From Hyphomicrobium_A sp036559705 (GTDB taxonomy: Bacteria > Pseudomonadota > Alphaproteobacteria > Rhizobiales > Hyphomicrobiaceae): a stretch of 22,774 bases of DNA. The DNA is taken from NCBI GenBank assembly GCA_036559705.1, contig DATBSP010000121.1:1-22774 (forward strand), read 5' to 3'. Of the stretch, positions 1 through 7,362 are shown piece after piece. Position 1 is the stretch's first letter. Each line of letters begins with the position of its first letter. The translations under genes were made by a program, and so were the position numbers. Under the pieces are notes generated by a model. It ran no database searches. It was not told the DNA's origin and worked only from the letters and a program-made list of their open reading frames with translations.

Positions 1-676
1 GCCCGCGTTCGCCGCCTTCCCGCCGTCCATGGTGTCGAGCGCCTGTTTTTGCTCGGCCGACAGCGAACTATCGAACTTGGTCAGCGGTGCGCGCACGAGG
101 TCGAGACCTACCCTTCGTCATGGCGTCGAGGCGCTTCTGCAGCGCGTCGAGGCGACCGACCGGCGTCAGCGGCGGCTCGCTCGGGCACGACGCCTTGAGG
201 ATGCCCTCGGCATTCTTGGAAGCGGCCTCTAGGCTCTTGAGCGCCGTGAGCTGAATGCCACTCGGCTTGACGCTCCGCTCGATCTTGTCGATCGGCAGGC
301 TGGAGACACCCGGTGCAAAGCCGCTGCAGGTCGCAAGATCTTGGCTCTGGCTATCGTCCTGCGCTGCCTGCTTGTCGTCGCTGCTGTCAGCCAGACCGGA
401 GCTGTAGATATCCTGATGCGCCTTGTGGGCGTAGGTGTAGTTGTTGTCGGTCTGCGTCCACGCCGTGGCGCCATAGCCGCCCGACGGCCAAGCGTAGGCG
501 CCGTTCGGCCAGAACAAGCCGCCCATGATGTAATCGACGTTGTAGTTCCAGAACGGCGAGGTCGCCGCATAGGGCCACCAGGCGAACGAGAACATGTCGC
601 CCCAGCCAAATGGCCAGAACACCGGACCAACTCAGCCCGAACGGCAGTTGTAGCAGTTGAAGCTGCGGGCGTTCAC
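1..676 (-). pseudogene. LTXXQ/Spy-like periplasmic protein, C-terminal part, frameshifted and cut by the window edge
   Basis: The open frame from a GTG at 622 down to 68 encodes an aromatic-rich segment (Trp, Phe, Tyr and Gly dominate its first 50 residues), followed by a helical region with one Cys and repeated RLDAL/KRLDAM motifs typical of the LTXXQ (Spy/CpxP) family found in Hyphomicrobiales. It ends early at a TAG near 68. Shifting frame between about 118 and 106 gives a family-like continuation (LDLVRAPLTKFDSSLSAEQK, then ALDTMDGGKAAN) that runs off the window edge, so a one-base insertion or two-base deletion is likely. Upstream, the same frame as the GTG continues through a TGA at 634-632, where the family would favour Trp (GWVGPVFWP), to about 676, where it meets the end of the preceding ORF. 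This part has no signal peptide of its own. It is probably the second half of one decayed gene. Sequencing error is the alternative. Confidence 0.6.
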
Positions 677-1188
677 CAGCGGCCGACGTTCACCGGCTGA
701 TGCCAGTTGTTCCAGTTGTGGGCGAGATCGTCGTGATGATCGAGGTTGCGGCCATCGAGGTCGCGGTCGTCGGCAGCGCGGCGCGCGGCGGCGTCGCGCG
801 CTTCCGGATGGACATCGTCGCGACGGTCCGCATCGTCGGCGCGGTGGTCGTCGTCACGGCGCGCCGCGTCATCGGCAGCCCGATGGTCGTCCTCCATACG
901 GCGATCCTCCAGGGCGCGGTGGTCTTCGGGATGCACGATCTCGGGGCCGCGGTCCTCGATGCGGGCCTCGCGCATCTCGGGGCGGAAATCGCGCATGCCG
1001 CCACCGAAATCGCCAGCGCCAAAGTCGCGGCCGCCGCTAAAGTCACGGGCGCCGCCAAACCCACCACCGAAACCACCGCCGAAGTGACCACCACCAAAGC
1101 CACCGCCGCGCGCGCCGGCGTCGGTTGTCAAACCAAGAGTGCCAAGCGAAATCGCTATGGCCAATGCGATAGCTGAGCCGCGAACCAT
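673..1188 (-). CDS. Secreted Gly-rich / Asp-Arg-rich protein, probably the N-terminal part of the broken LTXXQ-like gene
   Basis: The start is the ATG at 1188, preceded by an AGAGGGAC ribosome site; a start at 1209 would lack one and would precede the signal peptide. The product is 171 residues. It has a signal peptide (residues 1-26, MVRGS then a hydrophobic Ala/Ile/Leu core, ending DAGA-R), a glycine-rich block with FGGG repeats (28-64), and a highly charged Asp/Arg/His block (65-150). It ends in HNWNNWHQP...GRW. The low-complexity composition allows no enzymatic assignment. Gly/His-rich leaders of this sort precede the LTXXQ domain in related periplasmic proteins, and the next ORF downstream on the same strand is such a domain without a signal peptide. 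I infer that the two were one gene. Read alone it would be an exported protein of unknown function. Confidence 0.55.
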   Translation of the reverse strand: MVRGSAIALAIAISLGTLGLTTDAGARGGGFGGGHFGGGFGGGFGGARDFSGGRDFGAGDFGGGMRDFRPEMREARIEDRGPEIVHPEDHRALEDRRMEDDHRAADDAARRDDDHRADDADRRDDVHPEARDAAARRAADDRDLDGRNLDHHDDLAHNWNNWHQPVNVGRW

Positions 1189-1465
1189 GATTGTCCCTCT
1201 GAGCGGCAATGTCTGCCGCGCGAAGCGCCCGGCGACCTCCGCTCAGGGAAAACAAACGGTTCATGCTCTGGCGGCAAATTCACCGGCGCCGGCAAGCTCT
1301 CGGCAGGCTTCCTTTAGCCCTACTAAATGCGCGTACGGGCGCCAATTCGCCCCCCGGCAGGGCGACATGCCCCTGTTCATTGCGACAGCGACGCACGATA
1401 TGAGGCTCCCCAGCGGCCCTTCTGCCCGCTATTGATCCGCTGAACGACGCCAAGCGAGAGCCAAG
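1189..1465. promoter_or_regulatory. Divergent intergenic region between the LTXXQ-like gene and aguA
   Basis: About 277 bases lie between the minus-strand start at 1188 and the plus-strand aguA start at 1466. Promoters for both directions must lie here or further upstream. I could not identify convincing -35/-10 pairs, an operator palindrome or a riboswitch. The long minus-strand open frame crossing this region is antisense to aguA and is not credible. Confidence 0.3.
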
Positions 1466-2488
1466 ATGCTGCCAGAAGTCACCGAGACGACTATCTCCAT
1501 TCCGCCCGAGTGGGCGCTGCTCAAGGCCGTTTGGACAGCCTGGCCGGCCGATCCGGACGAATGGAACGACGACCTCGAAGCGCCGCGCCGCGACGTGGCG
1601 GCGATGGTGCGTGAGCTCAGCGAGACGAACACGGTGCGCCTTCTGGTAAACGGGCCGGAAGCCGAGGCGTCGGCGCGAGCGGCGCTCGGCAGCGTCGCCG
1701 ACTTCGTGCCAGCGCGCTACGGCGATATCTGGCTGCGCGACACAGGGCCGATTTTTGCGCGTACGCACCTCGGGCGAGTGGCCCTGCGCTTTGCCACCAA
1801 CAGCTGGGGCGGTAAGTACGACCTCCCCGATGATGCGACGGTCGGCGATGACGTGGCGCGCATATCCGACACGGCCGTGCAGCGTTTCGACTTCGTGCTG
1901 GAGGGCGGCGCCGTCGACCATGACGGGGAGGGCACCGTCCTGACGACGCGGCAGACGCTGCTCAACCCCAACCGTAACGGCTGGAGCAAAGCGCAGGCGG
2001 AGGCCGCGCTAAGCGAGGCTTTCGGCGCTAAGAAGGTTATCTGGATCGACGAGGGCCTGAAAAACGACCACACCGACGGTCACATCGACAACATCGCGCG
2101 CTTTGTCGGCCCGGGGCGCGTCGTCTGCCAGGCTCCGGCCGGCGACGACGATCCCAACCAGGCAACGCTCGACGCCATCGCTCGCACGCTGGAAGCCGCA
2201 ACGGACGCGTCGGGGCGCAAGCTGGAGGTGACGCGCATCCCCGGCGTCGGACTCTATCGCAACGCGCTCGGCGAAGTTTCACCGGCGTCGCACATGAACT
2301 TCGTCATCGCCAATGGCCTCGTCGTGGTACCCGTTTACGGCACCCCGACAGAAGAGGCGGCGCTCGCCGGCCTACGCGCCGTGTTCCCCGATCACAAGGT
2401 CGTCGGCGTTCCGTCGAAGGGACTGCTCGGCTGCGGGAGCGCCGGCGGCGGCTCCTTCCATTGCATCACCCAGCAGGAGCCACGCTAA
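1466..2488 (+). CDS. aguA: Agmatine deiminase (agmatine iminohydrolase)
   Basis: It hydrolyses agmatine to N-carbamoylputrescine and ammonia in the cytoplasm, the first step of the agmatine route to putrescine. The 340-residue length fits the Porphyromonas-type peptidyl-arginine deiminase family. Visible family motifs, in order: WLRDTGP (residues 89-95), EGG (146-148), DGHID with the catalytic His (204-208), SHMNFV (275-280), and a C-terminal GGGSFHCITQQ whose Cys333 is the expected nucleophile. The usual agmatine deiminase motif reads GGNIHCITQQ, so Ser-Phe replaces Asn-Ile just before the active Cys. That is a modest deviation, and the HCITQQ core favours agmatine over peptidyl-arginine. 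The ATG at 1466 gives the normal N-terminus (PPEW near residue 13), though its ribosome site (GAGAG) is weak. The next gene, the pathway's second enzyme, begins one base after the stop. Confidence 0.93.
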   Translation: MLPEVTETTISIPPEWALLKAVWTAWPADPDEWNDDLEAPRRDVAAMVRELSETNTVRLLVNGPEAEASARAALGSVADFVPARYGDIWLRDTGPIFARTHLGRVALRFATNSWGGKYDLPDDATVGDDVARISDTAVQRFDFVLEGGAVDHDGEGTVLTTRQTLLNPNRNGWSKAQAEAALSEAFGAKKVIWIDEGLKNDHTDGHIDNIARFVGPGRVVCQAPAGDDDPNQATLDAIARTLEAATDASGRKLEVTRIPGVGLYRNALGEVSPASHMNFVIANGLVVVPVYGTPTEEAALAGLRAVFPDHKVVGVPSKGLLGCGSAGGGSFHCITQQEPR

Positions 2489-2489
2489 G

Positions 2490-3350
2490 ATGGCCAACCG
2501 CCCGCTCACCGTCGCCGCTATCCAGACGTCGTACGACAACGACTTGGCGGAGAACATCGCCAAGACCGAAACCTTCGTGCGCCAAGCGGCCGAGCGCGGT
2601 GCGCAGGTCATTCTGCCGTCGGAGCTGTTCCAGGGTATCTATTTCCCGACGCGCCAGGACCCGAAGTGGTTCGCCACGGCGCTGCAGGTGAGCGAGCATC
2701 CGTGCGTGCTAGCCCTGCAGAAGCTGGCCGCCGAGCTGCGCGTCATAATTCCCATCTCGTTCTTTGAGAAGGACGGCCCGCGCTACTACAACAGCGTCGC
2801 CATTGCCGACAACGACGGCGAGATCCTTGGCGTTTATCGCAAGAGCCACATCCCTGATGGCCCCGGCTATCAAGAGAAGTACTACTTCCGTCCCGGCGAT
2901 ACCGGATTCAAGTCCTGGACGACGCGTGTGGGCAAAATCGGCGTCGGCATCTGCTGGGATCAGTGGTTCCCCGAGTGCGCACGGGCGATGGCGCTGGCCG
3001 GTGCCGAGGTGCTGCTTTATCCGACAGCCATCGGTTCCGAGCCGTACGACACCGCGCTCGATACGCACGCGCAATGGCAGCGCGCCATGCAGGGGCACGC
3101 GGTGGCGAACGCGGTACCGGTGATCGCCGCCAATCGCATTGGGCTCGAGGAGAACGACGGCGCCAAGCAGAAATTCTATGGCCACTCGTTCATCGCCGAT
3201 CACCGCGGTGAGATTGTCGAAGAATTCGGCTCGACGGACGAAGGCGTGCTGGTGCACACGTTCGATCTCACCGAACTTGAAAGTTATCGCGCCGACTGGG
3301 GCTTTTTCCGTGACCGTCGCGCCGATCTCTATGCCAAGAGCATCGTCTGA
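2490..3350 (+). CDS. aguB: N-carbamoylputrescine amidase
   Basis: It hydrolyses N-carbamoylputrescine to putrescine, CO2 and ammonia, completing the agmatine pathway. It is a 286-residue nitrilase-superfamily enzyme with the Glu-Lys-Cys triad visible: Glu45 in LPSELFQG, Lys118 in YRKSHIPDG, Cys155 in GICWDQWFPE. The segments GYQEKYYFRPGD and NRIGLEE are characteristic of the carbamoylputrescine subfamily. The frame is open upstream into aguA, but the ATG at 2490 gives the standard N-terminus (ANRPLTVAAIQ) and sits one base past the aguA TAA, which implies translational coupling. Its TGA stop directly abuts the stop of the convergent FAD oxidase gene with no bases between. Confidence 0.94.
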   Translation: MANRPLTVAAIQTSYDNDLAENIAKTETFVRQAAERGAQVILPSELFQGIYFPTRQDPKWFATALQVSEHPCVLALQKLAAELRVIIPISFFEKDGPRYYNSVAIADNDGEILGVYRKSHIPDGPGYQEKYYFRPGDTGFKSWTTRVGKIGVGICWDQWFPECARAMALAGAEVLLYPTAIGSEPYDTALDTHAQWQRAMQGHAVANAVPVIAANRIGLEENDGAKQKFYGHSFIADHRGEIVEEFGSTDEGVLVHTFDLTELESYRADWGFFRDRRADLYAKSIV

Positions 3351-4832
3351 TCAGGCCGTGTCGGCGCTTCTCAGCAGCGTCGCGAAGTAGCTGGAAAGCA
3401 GGCGGTTGCCAGGATCGCGCACGCATCGTGCCCGCGCGAACTCGGCCCAGCGCTCACCGTACGCCTTGGACACCTGCTCCGGCGTCAGGTGCTTCGTCTG
3501 ATTGAAGAGCGGATGACCGTTGTGCGCGCTGGAGAACTCATTGAACGCCTTGAGGAAGTCATCCCAGCCAGGGCCGCCAGTGGAAACCGGGTCGATGCTC
3601 ATCGCCGGTGCATCGTGCGCAAAAGAGAGCAGCGCGTTCTTGTCTTGCACCATGCGGTAGCCCACCGCCGGCAGATCGCAGCGGTAGCCGGTGCGGTCGG
3701 CATAGTCGCGACAGAAGCGGCAGTAGGCGTCGAGCGTCTCAAAGAACTGCGCTTCGTCGAACGACCACATCGAGAAGACGAACTTGTAAGGTCCGGGCTT
3801 CTCTTGATGGCGAATGATCTGCAGGTGCGGCGTGGTCGACCTTCCCCCGACGATCATGCAAGTCCAGCGGCAGATTAGGTGATCGTAGATCGAGCGCACT
3901 TTGTACTCGATGGCGCGGCTCGGCGCGCCGTGCGCGATCAATATCGTGAACATCGGCCCGAGCTGGCGCCAGAAGGCGTTGCGCAGCCACCAGCGCCCCG
4001 ACGAAGTCGGCTTGACCCCCGGCAGCTCGCGCCGCTCCTCCACCATCACCTTTCTCGAGAAAGGGTAGATGTACAGCATCAGCGCGTTACCTTGAGCGAC
4101 AAGCTCCGGCGTCGCGGCGCGGAAGGCGTCGATTGTGTAGACGCGATGGCGCGCATAAACGGCGGTCGTCGGCTTGATGCGCAGCGTCACCTCGACAAGA
4201 ACACCGAGCAGGCCGTAGCTGGAGCGCAGCAGCCGCAATTCCTCGAGATGCTCGATCTCGTTGTAGCTGGCGACCGTGCCGTCAGGCTTGACGACCTTCA
4301 CTCCCGACACAAACGAACTCACTTGACCCCAATGCGATGTGCCGATGAGCGAGCTGTCCTTGGTTGCTGCGCAAGCGACCGCACCGAGCGTGATGTTGCC
4401 GATCTCGGTGTTGATGTGGAATTGCTTGCCGCGGCGTGCCAGCTCTTCGGCTACGTCGATATAGAGAGCGCCAGCCTCCGCCGTGACGAAGTCATGGCCG
4501 ATCTCGAGGATGCGCGTCATGCCGGTCATGTCGAGCATCGTTCCGCCGACGTCGGCCGAACATGGCGCCGGCGAATGCAGCTTGCCGACGGCGCGCACTG
4601 GTGAAGGGTAGGTTACGGCATCGGAGACGACGCGCACCACGTCGTCGATGGTCCGCGGCCGCACGACGACGGCGGGTCGGTAGGTGACACCGCCCTCCCA
4701 ATTAGTGATTTCACTAGTGGATACGCGCAGGGGCGATGGTTGGCGATCGGCAACGAACGCGGCATGTGTCGCGATCTTCAGGAGCGCTGCGACATGCGGC
4801 GCCATCGCCAAATGTGGCATCAAGGACTTCAT
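3351..4832 (-). CDS. FAD-dependent oxidoreductase, PCMH-type (aldonolactone-oxidase-like)
   Basis: The product is 493 residues from the ATG at 4832. Residues about 48-220 form a PCMH-type FAD-binding domain: VVRPRTIDDVVRVV, then AVGKLHSPAPCSAD (His86 is at the site where relatives may hold FAD covalently), then EIGNITLGAVACAATKDSS and VSGVKVVKPDG. The remainder resembles the substrate domain of D-arabinono-1,4-lactone / L-gulonolactone oxidases and ends in a DPGNRLLSSYF segment similar to their C-terminal signature. The substrate is unknown; oxidation of a sugar lactone or polyol is the family-based guess. Translation could begin at 4820 instead. The frame is open to 4928, but that extension crosses a hairpin and is low quality. 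It lies 135 bases downstream of the glycerate kinase gene on the same strand and may be cotranscribed with it. It is convergent with aguB, so a role in polyamine metabolism is not implied. Confidence 0.8.
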   Translation of the reverse strand: MKSLMPHLAMAPHVAALLKIATHAAFVADRQPSPLRVSTSEITNWEGGVTYRPAVVVRPRTIDDVVRVVSDAVTYPSPVRAVGKLHSPAPCSADVGGTMLDMTGMTRILEIGHDFVTAEAGALYIDVAEELARRGKQFHINTEIGNITLGAVACAATKDSSLIGTSHWGQVSSFVSGVKVVKPDGTVASYNEIEHLEELRLLRSSYGLLGVLVEVTLRIKPTTAVYARHRVYTIDAFRAATPELVAQGNALMLYIYPFSRKVMVEERRELPGVKPTSSGRWWLRNAFWRQLGPMFTILIAHGAPSRAIEYKVRSIYDHLICRWTCMIVGGRSTTPHLQIIRHQEKPGPYKFVFSMWSFDEAQFFETLDAYCRFCRDYADRTGYRCDLPAVGYRMVQDKNALLSFAHDAPAMSIDPVSTGGPGWDDFLKAFNEFSSAHNGHPLFNQTKHLTPEQVSKAYGERWAEFARARCVRDPGNRLLSSYFATLLRSADTA

Positions 4833-4901
4833 ACGCCGCCCCCGACCGCTACGCTGTACTTGTGCGGCTTCAATGGGTGCGAAGCTTAGCGTGCCTGACT
4901 T

Positions 4902-4924
4902 GGCATGCCCACATGCGGCATGCC
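4902..4924 (-). repeat. Hairpin made of two GGCATGCC palindromes
   Basis: GGCATGCC occurs at 4902-4909 and again at 4917-4924. Each copy is self-complementary, so the two can pair as an 8-bp stem with a 7-base loop. It sits between the glycerate kinase stop and the oxidase start. There is no T-run after it on the minus strand, so it is not a classical terminator. It could be an mRNA stability element, or a double operator for the oxidase gene. Confidence 0.35.
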
Positions 4925-4967
4925 CCATGCTTAAGATACCGGAAGCGCATCGAAATTTGACGGACGC

Positions 4968-6128
4968 TCAGGACCTGGACTTCGACATGCGCTGACCGAT
5001 GATGATGAGACGCGCGGCGCGCTCGGCGGCATCCTGCAGGTATTGCCGGGACTTTTTGATCGCCACGTCGAGCGGCATAGCATTGGGCGTCGCCGTTTCG
5101 AGGCCGTCGATGCCGTGCTGGAAGACGCCGCCGGCGTCGTCCGAAAGACCGCCGCCGATGGCAACCACGGGCACGCCGTGCTTGCGCGCGGCGGCGGCGA
5201 CACCCGAAGGCGTCTTGCCGAACGCGGTCTGGAAGTCGACGCGCCCCTCGCCGGTGACAGCGAGATCGGCATCCCGCATGATTTCCTCGAGCCGCGTTGC
5301 CGCAACGACGAGCTCGACGCCGCGCTTCAGCGTCGCGTTGGTGAAGGCCATGAGACCTGCACCGATGCCGCCGCCAGCGCCTGCACCAGGCCGATCGATG
5401 ACGTCGGCGCCGATGCTGCGTTTAATGATGTGGGCGAAGTGTGCGAGATTCTTGTCGAGCAGCTCGACCATTTCGGGCGTCGCACCCTTTTGCGGACCAT
5501 AGACGCGCGAGGCGCCTTTCTCTCCACACAACGGATTGGTGACGTCGCAGGCCACGCTGATGTGGATCTTTGCCAGCCCCGGGTTGACCACCGACATGTC
5601 GACGGCCTGCACGTCGTCGAGGTCGCCGCCGGCGATGAGATCGCGGATCGGGGCGCCGCCGAAATTGAGGAAGCGCACGCCGAGCGCCTGCGCGAGACCG
5701 GCGCCCGCGTCATTGGTCGCCGAGCCGCCAATGCCGAGGATGATCTCTTCGACCCCGCGCTTGATGGCATCGCCGATGAGCTCGCCGGTACCAAACGTGG
5801 TGGCCACCAGCGGATTGCGCTGATCCTTTGGGACGAGCGGCAGCCCGGAGGCTTCCGCCATCTCGATGACAGCCGTCTTGCCGTCGCCGAGCAGCCCGTA
5901 CGACGCCATCACCTTGACGCCCATCGGGCCGGAGACTTCGGTCTTGACGATCTGCCCGCCCGTCGCATCGACCAGAGACTGCACCGTGCCCTCGCCGCCG
6001 TCCGCCATCGGCACCTTGACGTAGACGGCATCGGGCCAGACCCGTTTCAGCCCTGTCTCGATCTCGCTCGCCACTTCCAGGGAGGTCAGATTTTCTTTGA
6101 AGGAATCAGGAGCGATAACGATCTTCAT
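4968..6128 (-). CDS. Glycerate kinase (GarK/GlxK family, glycerate 2-kinase type)
   Basis: It phosphorylates D-glycerate with ATP, feeding glyoxylate/tartronate- or serine-derived carbon into lower glycolysis as a phosphoglycerate. The 386-residue length is typical. Motifs: N-terminal KIVIAPDSFKENLTS (residues 2-16), PMADGGEGT (40-48), GIGGSATNDAGAGLAQALG (132-150), a Gly-rich GAGAGGGIGAGL, and DLAVTGEGRVDFQTAFGKTP near the C-terminus. These define the family represented in E. coli by GarK and GlxK, whose members make 2-phosphoglycerate. No neighbouring tartronate semialdehyde reductase or glyoxylate carboligase is present to narrow the pathway. In methylotrophic Hyphomicrobiales the serine cycle uses a glycerate 2-kinase, but that enzyme is usually of a different family. 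The ATG at 6128 has a GAGAAGAAG ribosome site. Confidence 0.92.
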   Translation of the reverse strand: MKIVIAPDSFKENLTSLEVASEIETGLKRVWPDAVYVKVPMADGGEGTVQSLVDATGGQIVKTEVSGPMGVKVMASYGLLGDGKTAVIEMAEASGLPLVPKDQRNPLVATTFGTGELIGDAIKRGVEEIILGIGGSATNDAGAGLAQALGVRFLNFGGAPIRDLIAGGDLDDVQAVDMSVVNPGLAKIHISVACDVTNPLCGEKGASRVYGPQKGATPEMVELLDKNLAHFAHIIKRSIGADVIDRPGAGAGGGIGAGLMAFTNATLKRGVELVVAATRLEEIMRDADLAVTGEGRVDFQTAFGKTPSGVAAAARKHGVPVVAIGGGLSDDAGGVFQHGIDGLETATPNAMPLDVAIKKSRQYLQDAAERAARLIIIGQRMSKSRS

Positions 6129-6319
6129 CGGGTACTTCTTCTCACGGAGGCTTGGCTGCCAACGGCTAATCGGCGCGAGGATACGGGGAAGGCTGCACTG
6201 TGTCGCGTGGCCGCTTAAAGTTGCTTTCTTCTTCTGGGGTTGCCTGGAAAACCATTATCGCCATGGTTAAGGATAGCCAAGAAATCGTTCGCGCGGAGTG
6301 CCGCGCAAGAGCCTTGTGG

Positions 6320-6997
6320 CTAGGCCCCGATTTCCTGGCCGAGATCCTGAATGGCGTCAGACTCGACGATGTGAACCCCCGGCTCAGCCAGCTCGGCGCA
6401 CACCAGCATCGCCTGTGCCACCGTTTTCGTGTGCACTGCCCGATACTTGCGCAATGGACCCAGCATCAGCGGACCGACCACGGCGAGCACCCGGTTGCCG
6501 ACGCGCTCCGCCAGCCGGAATTCGTCGCGCCCGCCGGCCAGCAACGAAGGCCGCAGAATATAGGTGGAGCGTAGCCCCGCTCCGGCGACGCCGCTTTCCA
6601 TCTGGCCCTTGGTCTTGAGATAGACGCTTCCCGCCGTCACCTGGGCGTCGACCGAACTAACGCCGATGAAAGTTGTGGCGTTATTCGCGGCCGACCACCG
6701 CGCCAGGGCGATTGGGATGTCGCGGTCTACCTTCTGAAAGGCCGCGGTCGAGCCGGCTCGCTTCTGCGTGGTTCCGACACAGCAGAATACCGCCTCAAGG
6801 TCATCGCCCGTTGTGGCCTCTGGAATGCCGGTGAAATCGATGACCCGCTCTTCGACATTGGTAAGACCGGCGTACGGCGTCGGCCGGTGGTGCAGAACCA
6901 TCACTTTGTCGAAACGCGGCGAAGCGACCAGCAGGGGCATGAGCTGCCGCCCGATCGCCCCGGTGGAGCCGACAATGACCGCCGTGCGTTTCGACAT
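6320..6997 (-). CDS. NAD(P)-binding atypical short-chain dehydrogenase / NDP-sugar epimerase-like protein
   Basis: The 225-residue Rossmann protein has a nucleotide-binding loop at residues 10-16 (GSTGAIG), an FCCVGTT segment after strand 4 (71-77), GVSSVDA (112-118) and a Tyr126-x3-Lys130 pair in YLKTKGQME. This layout matches the small atypical SDRs related to HTATIP2/TIP30 and YwnB, which are annotated as oxidoreductases or epimerases with undefined substrates. The frame is open to 7090, but the ATG at 6997 gives a canonical SDR N-terminus and has GGGAG ten bases upstream. It lies upstream of the glycerate kinase gene on the same strand with a 191-base gap, so cotranscription is uncertain. 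Confidence 0.82.
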   Translation of the reverse strand: MSKRTAVIVGSTGAIGRQLMPLLVASPRFDKVMVLHHRPTPYAGLTNVEERVIDFTGIPEATTGDDLEAVFCCVGTTQKRAGSTAAFQKVDRDIPIALARWSAANNATTFIGVSSVDAQVTAGSVYLKTKGQMESGVAGAGLRSTYILRPSLLAGGRDEFRLAERVGNRVLAVVGPLMLGPLRKYRAVHTKTVAQAMLVCAELAEPGVHIVESDAIQDLGQEIGA

Positions 6998-7122
6998 GCC
7001 GTTTCGCTCCCATCCACTCGCGCGGAGCCTAATCGCCCCACTGGCTGTCGTCCACGGGGCTGGCAGGGCGTGGCATGATGCGACATCCACTCTTGGAGTG
7101 GGCCAAATCGAAGGAGCTGGAC

Positions 7123-7362
7123 ATGGGGACGTTCACCGTTCGGCACGGCCGGCGCTACCAGGCGACGATTTCTCTCGGGTTGCTCGAAAGTCTTGCTGGC
7201 AACGACATGATCGCCGAGAGGCTTCGCACTGCGGGCTTCGAGGATATCAGCGTCAAAGGGTCGGGATCAACGCGTCACGCAGAAGCGCGATGGCCGAATG
7301 ACGATGCGACAGCAGAATTGCCGGACCAGGTGAGCGCTGTTACGGAAATTGAAGCGGCTTGA
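7123..7362 (+). CDS. Small protein of unknown function, 79 residues
   Basis: I recognise no named domain. The ATG at 7123 follows a strong GAAGGAG ribosome site. The sequence is soluble and has no signal peptide. An N-terminal beta-like stretch (FTVRHGRRYQATISLG) is followed by an amphipathic segment with LLESLAGND and IAERLRTAGFEDISVKGSG, which reads like a small alpha/beta fold, and an acidic tail (ELPDQVSAVTEIEAA). The regular helix-strand alternation and good ribosome site favour a real gene over a chance ORF. It is divergent from the SDR-like gene at 6997, sharing about 125 bases of upstream DNA that includes a small CCACTC-TTG-GAGTGG hairpin at 7087-7101. Confidence 0.7.
   Translation: MGTFTVRHGRRYQATISLGLLESLAGNDMIAERLRTAGFEDISVKGSGSTRHAEARWPNDDATAELPDQVSAVTEIEAA

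Noticed and set aside
632..634. TGA as a possible selenocysteine codon in the LTXXQ-like gene
   Set aside because: The position fits Trp in the family, no SECIS-like hairpin was evident just downstream, and the gene has other lesions.
1280..1921. 213-residue minus-strand ORF opposite the start of aguA
   Set aside because: Antisense to a clear enzyme gene; Arg/His-rich composition with no domain, typical of a shadow frame in G+C-rich DNA.
4901..4917. Sigma-54 promoter resembling TTGGCATG...TGC
   Set aside because: The GG/GC core spacing and the TTGC element do not match the consensus; the palindromes explain the sequence better.
4833..4928. N-terminal extension of the FAD oxidase to 4928
   Set aside because: The added 32 residues cross the GGCATGCC hairpin, are not typical of the family, and have no ribosome site.
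5043..6218. 391-residue plus-strand ORF opposite glycerate kinase
   Set aside because: The minus strand has every glycerate kinase motif; the plus translation is Asp/Arg/His-rich with no recognisable fold.
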